From assembly GCA_964481145.1 (NCBI GenBank), contig CAYZTA010000020.1, positions 1 to 64,000 of the forward strand: a DNA stretch of 64,000 bases. Direction: 5' to 3'. The notes beneath the pieces are model-generated. The model was not told the DNA's origin, did no database searches, and saw only the letters and a program-made list of their open reading frames with translations. This document shows positions 17,228-25,510 of the stretch, piece by piece (the stretch's first letter is position 1; each line of letters starts with the position of its first letter). The position numbers and the translations under genes are program-made. Source of the DNA: Sandaracinus sp964481145. GTDB lineage: Bacteria; Myxococcota_A; Polyangia; Polyangiales; Sandaracinaceae.

Positions 17228-18538
17228 CTATGTTTCCGCGGTTGCATCGCGGATCGAGTGCTCGACGATCTCGAGCAGGCTCGCGAGCTCGTCCATCGGG
17301 ATGTTCAAGGGCGGAGTGATATAGACCGTGTCGCCGAGCGGTCTCAGATAAGCGCCATGTCGTAACGCGGCTTCATAGACGCGTTCTCCGCGCTTGCCGG
17401 AATATCCGCCCTCACCGAGGTCGGCGGCGCCCACCATCCCGAGGCTTCGAACTCGAACGACACCTGGGATCTCAGCGATCTTCGCGAAGCCACGCTCGAT
17501 CTCGGCGGCGCGCGAGCGAACACCGTCGAGGATCGATTCGTCGCGATAGATCGCGAGCACTTCTCGCGCGACGGCGGCTCCGAGTGGGTGGCCGCAAAAG
17601 GTGTGTCCATGCATCAACGCGCGCGCCGCGCCGCCTCGAAATCCCGAATATACGCGCTCGGTTGCCATCGTGGCTGCCATCGGCAAGATGCCCGCGGTGA
17701 AGCCTTTGGCGATGCACATCAAGTCCGGCGTGATGCCCGCGTGCTCACACGCGAACATGCGACCCGTGCGCCCATAGCCCGTAAACACTTCATCGGCGAT
17801 GAGGAACGTGTCGATCGCATGGGTCGCCTCGCGCAGGCGCGTGAGGACCTCGGGGGGATGCATACGCATGCCCGCAGCGCCTTGAATGAGCGGCTCGATG
17901 ATCACTCCAGCGATTTCGTCCGGGCGCGATCTCAACTCGCGCTCGAGCGCGCTGACGATGTGATCCCAATCTGGCGCGTCTTGTGGGGGGCGAATGATCT
18001 CGAACAAAAGCGGGCCGAAGACCGCGCTGAACTCCTCGATGGACGCGAGGCTGGCCGCGCCGAGGGTGTCGCCGTGGTAAGCGCCTCCGAGCGCGACGAA
18101 GCGATGCCGCTTGGGGCGTCCATTTTGCTGCCAATATTGAAACGCGATTTTGACGGACACTTCGACTGCGGTGCTGCCATCGTCGCTGAAATGCGTTCGC
18201 GTGAGGCCTTGGGGCGCAACTTCCGCGAGCTCCTTGGCGAGCAAAGCGATGGGGGCGTGCGTGATTCCTCCTGCGGCGACATGAATGAGATCGGCCGCTT
18301 GCTCTCGGAGCGCTCGGAGGAGCCGCTGTGGATCATGGCCGAGGGTGCACGTCCACCACGAAGAGACACCATCGAGATAGCGCCTTCCATCGGCATCTTC
18401 GATCCACGCACCCTGGGCGCGAACGATGACGAGCGGCTCGCTCGTCTCGTGGCGTTCGCTCGAGGTATAAGGAGGCCATACGTGGGCTCGTTCGAGCGCG
18501 ATCACATCCTGGCGCGAAAGTGAATGGGGCAGTTGCAC
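17228..18538 (-). CDS. bioA: Adenosylmethionine-8-amino-7-oxononanoate aminotransferase
   Basis: Biotin pathway enzyme that converts KAPA to DAPA using S-adenosylmethionine as amino donor and PLP as cofactor. The 436-residue length matches the family. Diagnostic features are the early WPPYTSSER, SSWWTCTLGH, FSDDGSTAVEV, LIADEVFTGYGRTG, the PLP Lys in CIAKGFTAG and HGHTFCGHPLGAA. GTG 18538 gives the expected N-terminus; the frame is open upstream to 18898 but that would run into the divergent kinase gene. No other biotin gene is visible here. It converges with the SNF2 gene, stops only 16 bases apart. Confidence 0.95.
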   Translation of the reverse strand: MQLPHSLSRQDVIALERAHVWPPYTSSERHETSEPLVIVRAQGAWIEDADGRRYLDGVSSWWTCTLGHDPQRLLRALREQAADLIHVAAGGITHAPIALLAKELAEVAPQGLTRTHFSDDGSTAVEVSVKIAFQYWQQNGRPKRHRFVALGGAYHGDTLGAASLASIEEFSAVFGPLLFEIIRPPQDAPDWDHIVSALERELRSRPDEIAGVIIEPLIQGAAGMRMHPPEVLTRLREATHAIDTFLIADEVFTGYGRTGRMFACEHAGITPDLMCIAKGFTAGILPMAATMATERVYSGFRGGAARALMHGHTFCGHPLGAAVAREVLAIYRDESILDGVRSRAAEIERGFAKIAEIPGVVRVRSLGMVGAADLGEGGYSGKRGERVYEAALRHGAYLRPLGDTVYITPPLNIPMDELASLLEIVEHSIRDATAET

Positions 18539-18639
18539 GCTGGCTGTATAGGTCGCGGTTGCGTCAGGTCCAACTGAAATCCATGTGCAAGCGCGCATCT
18601 CACGTGCCAGACCGCGCATGGAGAGTATATCCTGCCCTC

Positions 18640-20496
18640 GTGTCGCTTTTGAGTGAGCCATCATGCCATCGCGCCATCTTCGAGCATGCGCGAGAAGCGA
18701 TGTTGATCGTTGACTCTCGAACATGTGTGCACGATGTGAATCGAGCCAGCGTCGAGTTGCTTGGGCTCTCACGCGAGGCGTTGATCGGACGAGATGCGAC
18801 ATCGTTGTTCGTGGATTCCGATCGCCATGAGTGTCGTCAACAAATCGAATCGGGGCAGCTCGGAGAGACGCTGAAAATCGCGCACGATGCGCAACCACGA
18901 ATCATCGAGATGATCGTCTCGCGAGAGATTGCGCATGACTGTCATCTGCTCGTCCTGCGCGACTGCACGGAACAGCGGCATCGCGAGATCCAAGCCGAAC
19001 GCTATCGTGCGCTCTGGCAGCGTGCCCGTGACATTGTCCTATTCGTCGATCAGAGCGGTCGTCTCCTCGACGCGAACGACGCGGCAGTCGAAGCCTATGG
19101 ACAACGTGATGCCTTGATTGGCCTTCATGTCGAGCAGCTGCGCGCTCCCCATGCTCGGGCCGGCGTGGATGAACAATTGGGGATGGCCTTCGATCATGGG
19201 TTGCTCTTCGAAACGGTTCATATTCGCGCTGATGGTCGTCATATGCCGGTGGAGGTGGGCTCTCGAGCGGCGACGATCGGTGGCGAAACCGTGTTGGTCA
19301 GTGTGATTCGCGATATCACCGAGCGAAAACTGATGCAGGCGCGCCTCGTCGAAGCAGATCGGCTCGCGAGCGTGGGGACGCTCGCCGCCGGTGTGGCCCA
19401 CGAGATCAACAATCCTCTCGCGTATGTGATGACGAGCTTGGAGGTGGCTTCGCGGGCGGTTCGACGCGTCGCTGATGAATCGACGCCGTCTCTTGTTCGC
19501 GCTGCTGAGCTGCTCTCGACTGCGTTGCATGGAGCAGAGCGGGTGCGAGCGATCGTGCGCGATCTCAAGACGCTTGCTCGCACCGATGACGAGGAGACCG
19601 CGGTCGATGTCCGCTCTGTGATCGATGCGTGCCTCGATGTCGCGCAACATGAGCTACGTCAGCGTGTGGATCTCGTGCGGGAATACGGCGATGTTCCAAC
19701 CGTTCGAGCGAACGAAGGGCGTTTGGCTCAGGTCTTTCTCAATTTGATCGTCAACGCGGCACATGCGGTTCGTGCAGCGGGACGCGAACGAGGGACCGTC
19801 CATATCGAGACGGCGCGTGATATCTGGGGGCGTGTCGTCGTGAAGGTGTCCGACAACGGCACGGGGATCGATCCTGCCATGATGCCGCGCATCTTCGATG
19901 CGTTCGTCACGACGAAACGCGCGGGCGAAGGCACTGGACTGGGGCTTTATTTATCGCGTTCGATCGTGAATGCCTTGAGTGGTGAGATTCACGCGGAGAG
20001 CGAGTTCGGGCGCGGTTCGACGTTCGTCGTGACGTTGATGCCGGGCGCGCCTTCGAAAACGCCACCTTCGCCGAAGGTCCAACAGGTGTCGAACGAACGC
20101 TCGCGTCCAGTGCGCCGAGCGAGAGTTCTTTTGGTCGATGACGAGATCGCGATCGGTGTGACGCTGCGGGCGGCGCTCGAAGAGGAGCACGAGCTCCTCG
20201 TGCTGGCGAGCGCCGAGGCAGCGATCGAATGGCTTCGTGATGACGATCTGTTCGATCTCGTATTGACCGACATCTCGATGCCCGGGATGAGCGGACTCGA
20301 TCTGCTGGCACATATTCGTCAACATCTGCCGGAGCTTGCGTCACGGGTGGTCTTGATGAGCGGGGGCGCGTTGCCGAGCGGAGTGAGCGAGAGCGCGCTT
20401 GCCGGGGTGTCCGTGCTGGAGAAGCCGTTCGCTGTCGAAGCGCTTCGAAATGCGATCTATTCGGCGCTCTCGATGGAGCGTGAGCCATCAATCTAG
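18640..20496 (+). CDS. Hybrid sensor histidine kinase (PAS-PAS-HisKA-HATPase-REC)
   Basis: About 618 residues with no transmembrane segment, so cytoplasmic. Two PAS domains (about 10-110 and 120-235) precede a HisKA helix with phospho-His in AAGVAHEINNPLAYV (about 257), a HATPase domain (N-box NLIVNAAHAV, G-boxes DNGTGIDP and GEGTGLGLYLS) and a receiver at about 500-615 with phosphoacceptor Asp in LVLTDISMPGMSG and Lys in VLEKPF. GTG 18640 is chosen because it precedes the first PAS domain closely; GTG 18520 or ATG 18583 would overlap the divergent bioA. Last bases overlap the convergent AgmX-like gene by nine. Confidence 0.9.
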   Translation: MSLLSEPSCHRAIFEHAREAMLIVDSRTCVHDVNRASVELLGLSREALIGRDATSLFVDSDRHECRQQIESGQLGETLKIAHDAQPRIIEMIVSREIAHDCHLLVLRDCTEQRHREIQAERYRALWQRARDIVLFVDQSGRLLDANDAAVEAYGQRDALIGLHVEQLRAPHARAGVDEQLGMAFDHGLLFETVHIRADGRHMPVEVGSRAATIGGETVLVSVIRDITERKLMQARLVEADRLASVGTLAAGVAHEINNPLAYVMTSLEVASRAVRRVADESTPSLVRAAELLSTALHGAERVRAIVRDLKTLARTDDEETAVDVRSVIDACLDVAQHELRQRVDLVREYGDVPTVRANEGRLAQVFLNLIVNAAHAVRAAGRERGTVHIETARDIWGRVVVKVSDNGTGIDPAMMPRIFDAFVTTKRAGEGTGLGLYLSRSIVNALSGEIHAESEFGRGSTFVVTLMPGAPSKTPPSPKVQQVSNERSRPVRRARVLLVDDEIAIGVTLRAALEEEHELLVLASAEAAIEWLRDDDLFDLVLTDISMPGMSGLDLLAHIRQHLPELASRVVLMSGGALPSGVSESALAGVSVLEKPFAVEALRNAIYSALSMEREPSI

Positions 20497-21240
20497 ATCG
20501 AACCGCAACACATATGAGTACACCGAGCGGCCACGCTGTCCTTCGATGTTCATCGTGAGCGCGGCGCGCTCGATGCATTGGGTCATCGTACGGTCGAAGG
20601 GGCCTGCATGCTCGACAGCGCTTCTCGTGATCCTCCCCCCTTCGCCAGCGGTGAACGAGAGGTGGATCTCCCCCGCACGGCGCACCAAGCGATCGATGTA
20701 TTGATCATGGCACGCGTCGAAGTGGGGGCCTGCGCGGCGCATGGCGGTTTCAACGCTCGAATCTGGAGCGCTCCCGGAGCCGTCGACTCGTTCTCCTCGT
20801 ACGACGCGCACATGCGAGCCGATCGGGGTCCCGCGTTCGATTTGATGTACGGTGCCTTGATCTTCCGCGAGTGAATCGGGGGCTGCCTCACCGCGTTGGC
20901 GCTCCATCGCGGCTCTGCTCTCAGGCAGATGTGTTTGCTCTACGCAGCGGCGTACGCGGTCGGCCTGCGCACGCACACGTTCGACGAGCGTCTCGACCGA
21001 GGCGCGGGCGTCGCGTCGAACATCCTCTGCGAGTTCGCCCCGAGCCGCGCGCTCGACGGCCTGTTCCATCAACTGACGCAGACGTTGCAGCTGGTCGTTT
21101 TCTGATTGCAGGCACGAAGCGAGCGCGCGCGTCTCGGCGAGTCCTCGAATGTCTTCATGGCTTTGGGCGCGCGCGACGACGGTCTGCTGTACCGAAACGA
21201 GGACGGCCAATCCAAGCGAGAGGACGAGGGGGCTTCGCAT
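20488..21240 (-). CDS. Secreted protein with AgmX/PglI-like C-terminal domain
   Basis: A 250-residue exported protein. ATG 21240 follows GGAGG at six bases and leads into a signal peptide ending near VVARAQS. The middle (about residues 25-115) is a charged helical region likely to form a coiled coil. The last about 90 residues, with AGPHFDACHDQYIDRLVRR and GEIHLSFTAGEGGRI, match the C-terminal domain found in myxobacterial AgmX/PglI gliding-related and TonB-like proteins. Four cysteines may form disulphides. It converges on the hybrid kinase gene. A link to motility is only by domain resemblance. Confidence 0.75.
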   Translation of the reverse strand: MRSPLVLSLGLAVLVSVQQTVVARAQSHEDIRGLAETRALASCLQSENDQLQRLRQLMEQAVERAARGELAEDVRRDARASVETLVERVRAQADRVRRCVEQTHLPESRAAMERQRGEAAPDSLAEDQGTVHQIERGTPIGSHVRVVRGERVDGSGSAPDSSVETAMRRAGPHFDACHDQYIDRLVRRAGEIHLSFTAGEGGRITRSAVEHAGPFDRTMTQCIERAALTMNIEGQRGRSVYSYVLRFDLD

Positions 21241-21287
21241 GATGCCTCCGCATGGCCGGATTTCGTTCGTCGCGCAAGCGCGCGTAC

Positions 21288-22109
21288 CTATTCGATCGTA
21301 CAGATCGCGCTCGGACGTTTGATCCGCAGAGCGAGACACTCGTAGACTCGGAACGGATAGTCCTGATCGCGCTCACCGAGATACGCGATGGTGAGGTCCT
21401 CGGTCACGGCGATGTCGAAGTTCTGATCGCCCGTCGAGAGCATCACGGCTTTGCCCTGCGGAATGGTCGGAGAGGTGTACACGCCGTCATCGCAGAGGCG
21501 CGCGATGGAGTCGATCTCGGGGGCGTATTGACCTTCGAGCTGCTGAACGAGGCGAGCGTAGTCTTGAGCCGAAACGGCGAGCGCAAAGGGGCGATGATGA
21601 TTGCTCTCGAGCAACACCTCGGTGGCCCGTACCACATCGCGATAGGCGCTGCCGTACTTGGTCCAATCGCTGCGAGCGACGGTTTTTCGACCTCGCGCGT
21701 TGAGCAGCCCTTCGATGCCGAGACGTCCGTCGCCATTGAAGAGAAGCGCGTCTTCGCGATCGGCGACGGCATGTGCCGCGCGAATCGCACGCGATGCATC
21801 GAGGGGCGCGCCGAGCTTTTTGCTGAACGCGACGTCACGCCAATGGAGCATGAAGTCTTTGTAGAGAATCGGAACGCGAAGAATGACCTCGTTCGCTCCT
21901 TGGATCGGATCGGGATCGGTTCGGCTGAGGAACTCGATCTCCGCATCTTCATCCGGACCGTATTGCTCGACGGCGACGCTCTCGAGACCGGCTCCGAGCG
22001 GTCCATAAATGCCGAGCAGTCGTCGACCCACCAGCGTTCGTCGGGCTTCGCGCACGACCTCTTGCTGGAGGAAGTCCCATTGTTCGTTGCTGAGCGGGCT
22101 CTGATTCAT
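21288..22109 (-). CDS. encA: Family 1 encapsulin shell protein
   Basis: A 273-residue HK97-fold capsid protein that self-assembles into an icosahedral protein nanocompartment. The pattern closely follows M. xanthus EncA as I recall it: an N-terminal PLSNEQWDFL, then LVGRRLLGIYGPLGAG, ILYKDFMLHWRD, PLDASRAI, CDDGVYTS and C-terminal PFRVYECLALRIKRPSAIC. The ATG at 22109 is used; the frame remains open upstream but would extend into the cargo gene. It follows that gene by 38 bases on the same strand, so they form an operon. The enclosed chemistry is set by the cargo and is not evident here. Confidence 0.95.
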   Translation of the reverse strand: MNQSPLSNEQWDFLQQEVVREARRTLVGRRLLGIYGPLGAGLESVAVEQYGPDEDAEIEFLSRTDPDPIQGANEVILRVPILYKDFMLHWRDVAFSKKLGAPLDASRAIRAAHAVADREDALLFNGDGRLGIEGLLNARGRKTVARSDWTKYGSAYRDVVRATEVLLESNHHRPFALAVSAQDYARLVQQLEGQYAPEIDSIARLCDDGVYTSPTIPQGKAVMLSTGDQNFDIAVTEDLTIAYLGERDQDYPFRVYECLALRIKRPSAICTIE

Positions 22110-22147
22110 GTCCGAAGAGTAGTCGAAACGGGCATGACGGGCGGGCG

Positions 22148-22471
22148 CTATTTTCGCAGTGAACCGACGGTCCCCTGTCCGGGCGGAGCAAGGGCGACGG
22201 TCGATGGCCGCAAAGAGCCCACCGTGGTTCCAGTTCGACTTGGCCAAGTCGGCAGGGCATCCGCGCCAGCCTTGGCTCGCGTCAGCGCTTCTTGCAGCTG
22301 AGGGCCTTCTTCTTCGAGCAGATGCTCCACGAGCGACTCGAGCGTCGCGTCGGCCATCCCGGTATCCGCCAAAAGCGTATTCAGAAGAAGCTGATGCTCA
22401 GGCTTCAACGTCGAGAGGTGATTCAAGGCCACATGCGTCGCCGGCCCATATCGTCGTTCGTTCTTGGCCAT
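22148..22471 (-). CDS. Putative encapsulin cargo with two TVGSLR loading peptides
   Basis: A 107-residue protein immediately upstream of the encapsulin shell gene. Residues 1-70 are predicted mostly helical (core LKPEHQLLLNTLLAD and LESLVEHLLEEEG) and match no cargo family I know; the EExxH arrangement of encapsulated ferritins is absent, as are peroxidase, ferredoxin and flavin motifs. The tail is Pro/Thr/Gly-rich and contains TVGSLR at residues 83-88 and again at 101-106, one residue from the end. This is the core of the M. xanthus cargo-loading peptide LTVGSLRR. The ATG at 22471 has a GGGGG run about eight bases upstream. Catalytic or adaptor role is unknown. Confidence 0.85.
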   Translation of the reverse strand: MAKNERRYGPATHVALNHLSTLKPEHQLLLNTLLADTGMADATLESLVEHLLEEEGPQLQEALTRAKAGADALPTWPSRTGTTVGSLRPSTVALAPPGQGTVGSLRK

Positions 22472-22482
22472 GACAGGCCCCC

Positions 22483-22497
22483 ATCGTGTCAGACGAT
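22483..22497. promoter_or_regulatory. Candidate operator upstream of encapsulin operon
   Basis: The 87-base gap between the cargo gene and the divergent ABC1 kinase contains a perfect inverted repeat ATCGT-N5-ACGAT. A related half-site, AGACGAT, recurs in the same orientation at about 22536-22542. This could bind a dimeric regulator controlling one or both genes. No strong -35/-10 pair was recognised. The element is short and could occur by chance. Confidence 0.3.
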
Positions 22498-22558
22498 ACA
22501 GCCCCATGCTACCCATTTGAGTCGACGAAAGCGTGAGACGATCCACACTCGGCGCGCG

Positions 22559-23917
22559 ATGCACGTTCTCGGTTTCATACTCCGCGGCTCGTTCATTTGG
22601 CTCGTGGCGTGGTGGGCGCTGCTGACGTACGCAGCCCAAGCGATCGCCATTGGTGTGACGTGTTCTGCAAGCAAGCGCAAAGCAGCGCTCGCCGCGCTTC
22701 GCGGTCGAACATTGCGACGGGCCTTCGAAACACTCGGCGCGACATTCATCAAGCTCGGACAAGTCATGAGTACGCGACCGGACTTGTTCGAGCCCGAGCT
22801 GATTCGAGAGCTGCGATATCTTCAGGACAGACTTCCCTCCTTCGCATCGGCTCGCGCGATCGTGCTCCGCGAACTGAACGCTCCTCTCGACCAGCATTTC
22901 ACCGAGTTCGATGAATCCCCCATTGCCGCCGCGTCGGTCGCACAGGTTCATCGCGCGGTGCTGCTGGATGGGAGTGAAGTGGCAGTGAAGGTGCTTCGCC
23001 CCGATGTTCGACAGAAGGCCGAGCGCGACGGACGCATCCTCAGATTCTGGGCTGGTCTGCTCGAACTCGTTTCGCGGCGGGCCCGACACGCGCGTCTTCG
23101 AGAGCATCTGGCGCATTTCGTCAGCGGCATCCTCGAGCAGACAGATTTGCGGATCGAAGCGCGAAACTACGAGAGATTCCGTAAGAATTTCAGGCGTGTG
23201 AAGAAGGTCCATTTCCCCCACGTGTACGCCGAGCTGTCGGGGGAACGCGTCATGACGATGGAATTCGTTCGAGGACAGAAGATCGACGCGATTCCTCGCG
23301 AGGCGTTGCCATCAGGTTTTCCGCAGCACTTGCGCGAGGTCTTCCTCCAGATGTGTTTCGATGACGGCTTTCTTCACGCCGATCTTCACCCAGGAAATTT
23401 CGTGGTCGCTCCAGACGGTACGCTCACGATTTTCGACGTGGGGCTCGTCAAGGAGCTCAAGGGCGAACTGCTCGAGCATTTCATTGATTTCAATCGCTGT
23501 ATCGTGATGGGTGAGGTCGAAGACTTCATGCAACACATGCGCACGTACCATCGATATGTCGAAGGCACCGTCGATTGGACGGAGCTCGAGAAGGACGTCG
23601 AGCGATTCGCGGCCACCTTCCGCGGAATGAGCACGAAGGAGCTCGAGTTCGGCAAACTGATCGAAGAGATCTTTGCGGTGGGGCGGAAGCATGGGCTTCA
23701 TCCGATTCCCGAAATGACGTTGATGATGGTCGGACTCGTCACCGCCGAAGGGATCGGTAAACAACTCGAACCAGACATCAACTCGTTCCAAGAAGTCGCG
23801 AACTATCTCGTTCCGATTCTCGCGCGACGAAACATGTTGTCCGGAAAAGTCATGCAGGCCGCGGCCGTCATGTCCGAGCGGATGTTGCGTACGGCAGACG
23901 CCACTTCATCTCATTGA
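22559..23917 (+). CDS. ABC1/UbiB-family atypical kinase
   Basis: A 452-residue protein of the AarF/UbiB/ADCK family, needed for ubiquinone or other isoprenoid lipid homeostasis in known cases. Hallmarks are the KxGQ motif in FIKLGQVMSTRPDLFEPE, the Ala-rich loop AAASVAQVHRAV in place of a glycine loop, the Lys in EVAVKVLRP, the catalytic HADLHPGNFVV and metal-binding IFDVGLV. An N-terminal hydrophobic segment (about residues 3-35) suggests membrane association. The start is ATG 22559; the frame is open upstream over the cargo gene on the other strand. A downstream small secreted protein follows with nine bases between. Confidence 0.92.
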   Translation: MHVLGFILRGSFIWLVAWWALLTYAAQAIAIGVTCSASKRKAALAALRGRTLRRAFETLGATFIKLGQVMSTRPDLFEPELIRELRYLQDRLPSFASARAIVLRELNAPLDQHFTEFDESPIAAASVAQVHRAVLLDGSEVAVKVLRPDVRQKAERDGRILRFWAGLLELVSRRARHARLREHLAHFVSGILEQTDLRIEARNYERFRKNFRRVKKVHFPHVYAELSGERVMTMEFVRGQKIDAIPREALPSGFPQHLREVFLQMCFDDGFLHADLHPGNFVVAPDGTLTIFDVGLVKELKGELLEHFIDFNRCIVMGEVEDFMQHMRTYHRYVEGTVDWTELEKDVERFAATFRGMSTKELEFGKLIEEIFAVGRKHGLHPIPEMTLMMVGLVTAEGIGKQLEPDINSFQEVANYLVPILARRNMLSGKVMQAAAVMSERMLRTADATSSH

Positions 23918-23925
23918 GCACGTCG

Positions 23926-24450
23926 ATGAAACACGTTCGAATCATTTTGGTCTTGGGTCTTCTCTTCGCGGGACTCATCCGCGCCTCCGCGCAGAGCGTT
24001 CCGGAGCACAATCGCGCAGAGCTCACAGAGGCGCCTCCGCGTCCTGGCCCAGGGGATGTCGAAGCGCGCGCTCGCCGTCTCTTCGATGCCATCGTGCATG
24101 ACGAACCCGCGCGCGCGGCGGATTTCTTCTTGTCGCGAGAGGCGTTTCGTCTGATCAAAGGAATCACCGATCCCGATGGTCTTTGGGCGCGCATGTTTCG
24201 AATGTACGAAGACGATATTCACGAACTTCACAGGGAACTTCCGGCCGGCGCCGAGTTCGTGCGCTTCGAGTTCTCACGACGGCGCGCGTGGGTGCGCATT
24301 CGGGAGGAATCGAATCGTCTGCCGTATTGGGCGCAGCGCCACAACTGGCTCGTGTATCGGGTCGGAGCCGAAGAGCGCCGCATCGAAGTGCGCACCATGA
24401 TCGCATGGGACGATCAATGGTTCATCACGCATCTGAGTGAGTTCCGCTGA
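23926..24450 (+). CDS. Secreted protein of unknown function
   Basis: A 174-residue protein with an N-terminal signal peptide (LVLGLLFAGLIRASAQS). The mature part is charged and aromatic, with no cysteines after the signal and no family I recognise; the overall look, helical first half and strand-rich end (NWLVYRVGAEERRIEVRTM), could fit a small NTF2-like or lipocalin-like fold, but this is a guess. ATG 23926 is preferred; an in-frame TTG overlaps the ABC1 stop. It is probably co-transcribed with the ABC1 kinase gene. It ends three bases from the convergent HAD gene. Confidence 0.7.
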   Translation: MKHVRIILVLGLLFAGLIRASAQSVPEHNRAELTEAPPRPGPGDVEARARRLFDAIVHDEPARAADFFLSREAFRLIKGITDPDGLWARMFRMYEDDIHELHRELPAGAEFVRFEFSRRRAWVRIREESNRLPYWAQRHNWLVYRVGAEERRIEVRTMIAWDDQWFITHLSEFR

Positions 24451-24453
24451 CGG

Positions 24454-25200
24454 TCATCCCAGCCGAAAGTCGCTCATGATTTCGATTCCTTCGACCGGGT
24501 CAGGCGCGTAAGGGACCTTTTGCGTTTCGAGCAATACGACCGTGCAATCGGGGAATAGTGTCTTGGCGAGATTGCAGTTGGCTGGCTCGTTGTCGAAGAA
24601 CGCGACGACATCTCCAAGCCGCTCGAGGGTGGGGAGCGCACCACGCTTGAAGGCTTCGTCAGGAAGGTTGGCGTCGGGCTTGAGCACCAACTCCGTGCCC
24701 GCGACCCCGATGGGGAAGCCGCAATCGCGTAGGCTCGCGACCGTACCGAGGAACATTCCTGGGATGTCGCGTCCCGTGAGATAGACGACGATGCCACCGG
24801 CTTCGTGACACGCTCGAACGAATTCGGGCGCTCCTTCGAGCGGGACGTCGTGACGCAAATAGTCGTCGGTAAAAAAGCGATCGTGCCAATAGCGCGTGAT
24901 GTCCGCGATGATGCTCGACGAGGTCACGCCACACATCCGCAACGTGTCGCTGAGAAGGTATTGCACCAGCTCGGTGTCGATGGTGGCCAATGCTTCGGCG
25001 ATGCCTGGCTCTGTCTCGAGAATCTCCTCGCGATACTCCATGAGGATTTCGAGAGTCCGGGCGCGATTGTCGTAGAGTGTGGCATCGAGATCGAACACAA
25101 CGACAGGACTTCGAACTTCCGTGGCTTCCGTCCACGCTGCAATTCGTTCCAAGGTGGTCGTTAAAATATTGGTTTGATGGGGCAGAGGCGGCGGTCGCAC
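24454..25200 (-). CDS. HAD-superfamily hydrolase
   Basis: A 248-residue phosphatase-like protein. Motif I is VVFDLDATLYDN (nucleophile Asp with the second Asp two residues on), motif II is VVYLTGRD, and motif IV is FFDNEPANC. The inserted cap region (about residues 60-125) is helical. The Ala in DLDATLYD replaces the usual Gly/Asn but both catalytic aspartates are kept. Start appears to be GTG 25200, since no ATG lies in the frame before motif I; an internal TTG is possible. Substrate cannot be inferred from neighbours. Confidence 0.85.
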   Translation of the reverse strand: MRPPPLPHQTNILTTTLERIAAWTEATEVRSPVVVFDLDATLYDNRARTLEILMEYREEILETEPGIAEALATIDTELVQYLLSDTLRMCGVTSSSIIADITRYWHDRFFTDDYLRHDVPLEGAPEFVRACHEAGGIVVYLTGRDIPGMFLGTVASLRDCGFPIGVAGTELVLKPDANLPDEAFKRGALPTLERLGDVVAFFDNEPANCNLAKTLFPDCTVVLLETQKVPYAPDPVEGIEIMSDFRLG

Positions 25201-25510
25201 AGGGCGAGATTAGCTTGGCGGCCGCCAAAGGGGAACAATCGGTTCATCTTGGGTGTTGGTGTCCGAGGTGTGACAACGTGCGTTGTATCTTCGAGATTCG
25301 GCACCATATCCATTGCGGCTCGGATCATGTGACCGCATACTCGGTTCCACGAGTGGGTTTGGGGTCTCAGTCTCGAACCGGTTTTCTATCACTCCATGGG
25401 GGAGGAGATGGGAAATAGGAAGAGGGTTCGCCCGCATTTTTGAGTTGACTTCTTTTCTGTTCGCTCTTTTTCACCCTTCGAGTTGACCTCCGAATGGCGG
25501 GGACATTTCA
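25201..25510. other. 310-base intergenic region
   Basis: No gene of credible length is present between the HAD gene and the receiver gene. The region is less GC-rich at its right end. The octamer GAGTTGAC occurs twice, at about 25442 and 25478, each giving a TTGAC that could be a -35 element for the receiver gene, but no convincing -10 follows. A purine-rich stretch (GGGGGAGGAGATGGG) lies at about 25399-25413. No RNA gene or terminator was recognised. Confidence 0.5.

Noticed and set aside
22472..23221. Upstream extension of the cargo gene to a 357-residue protein
   Set aside because: The extension lies opposite the ABC1 kinase and lacks protein-like composition; the ATG at 22471 has a better ribosome site.
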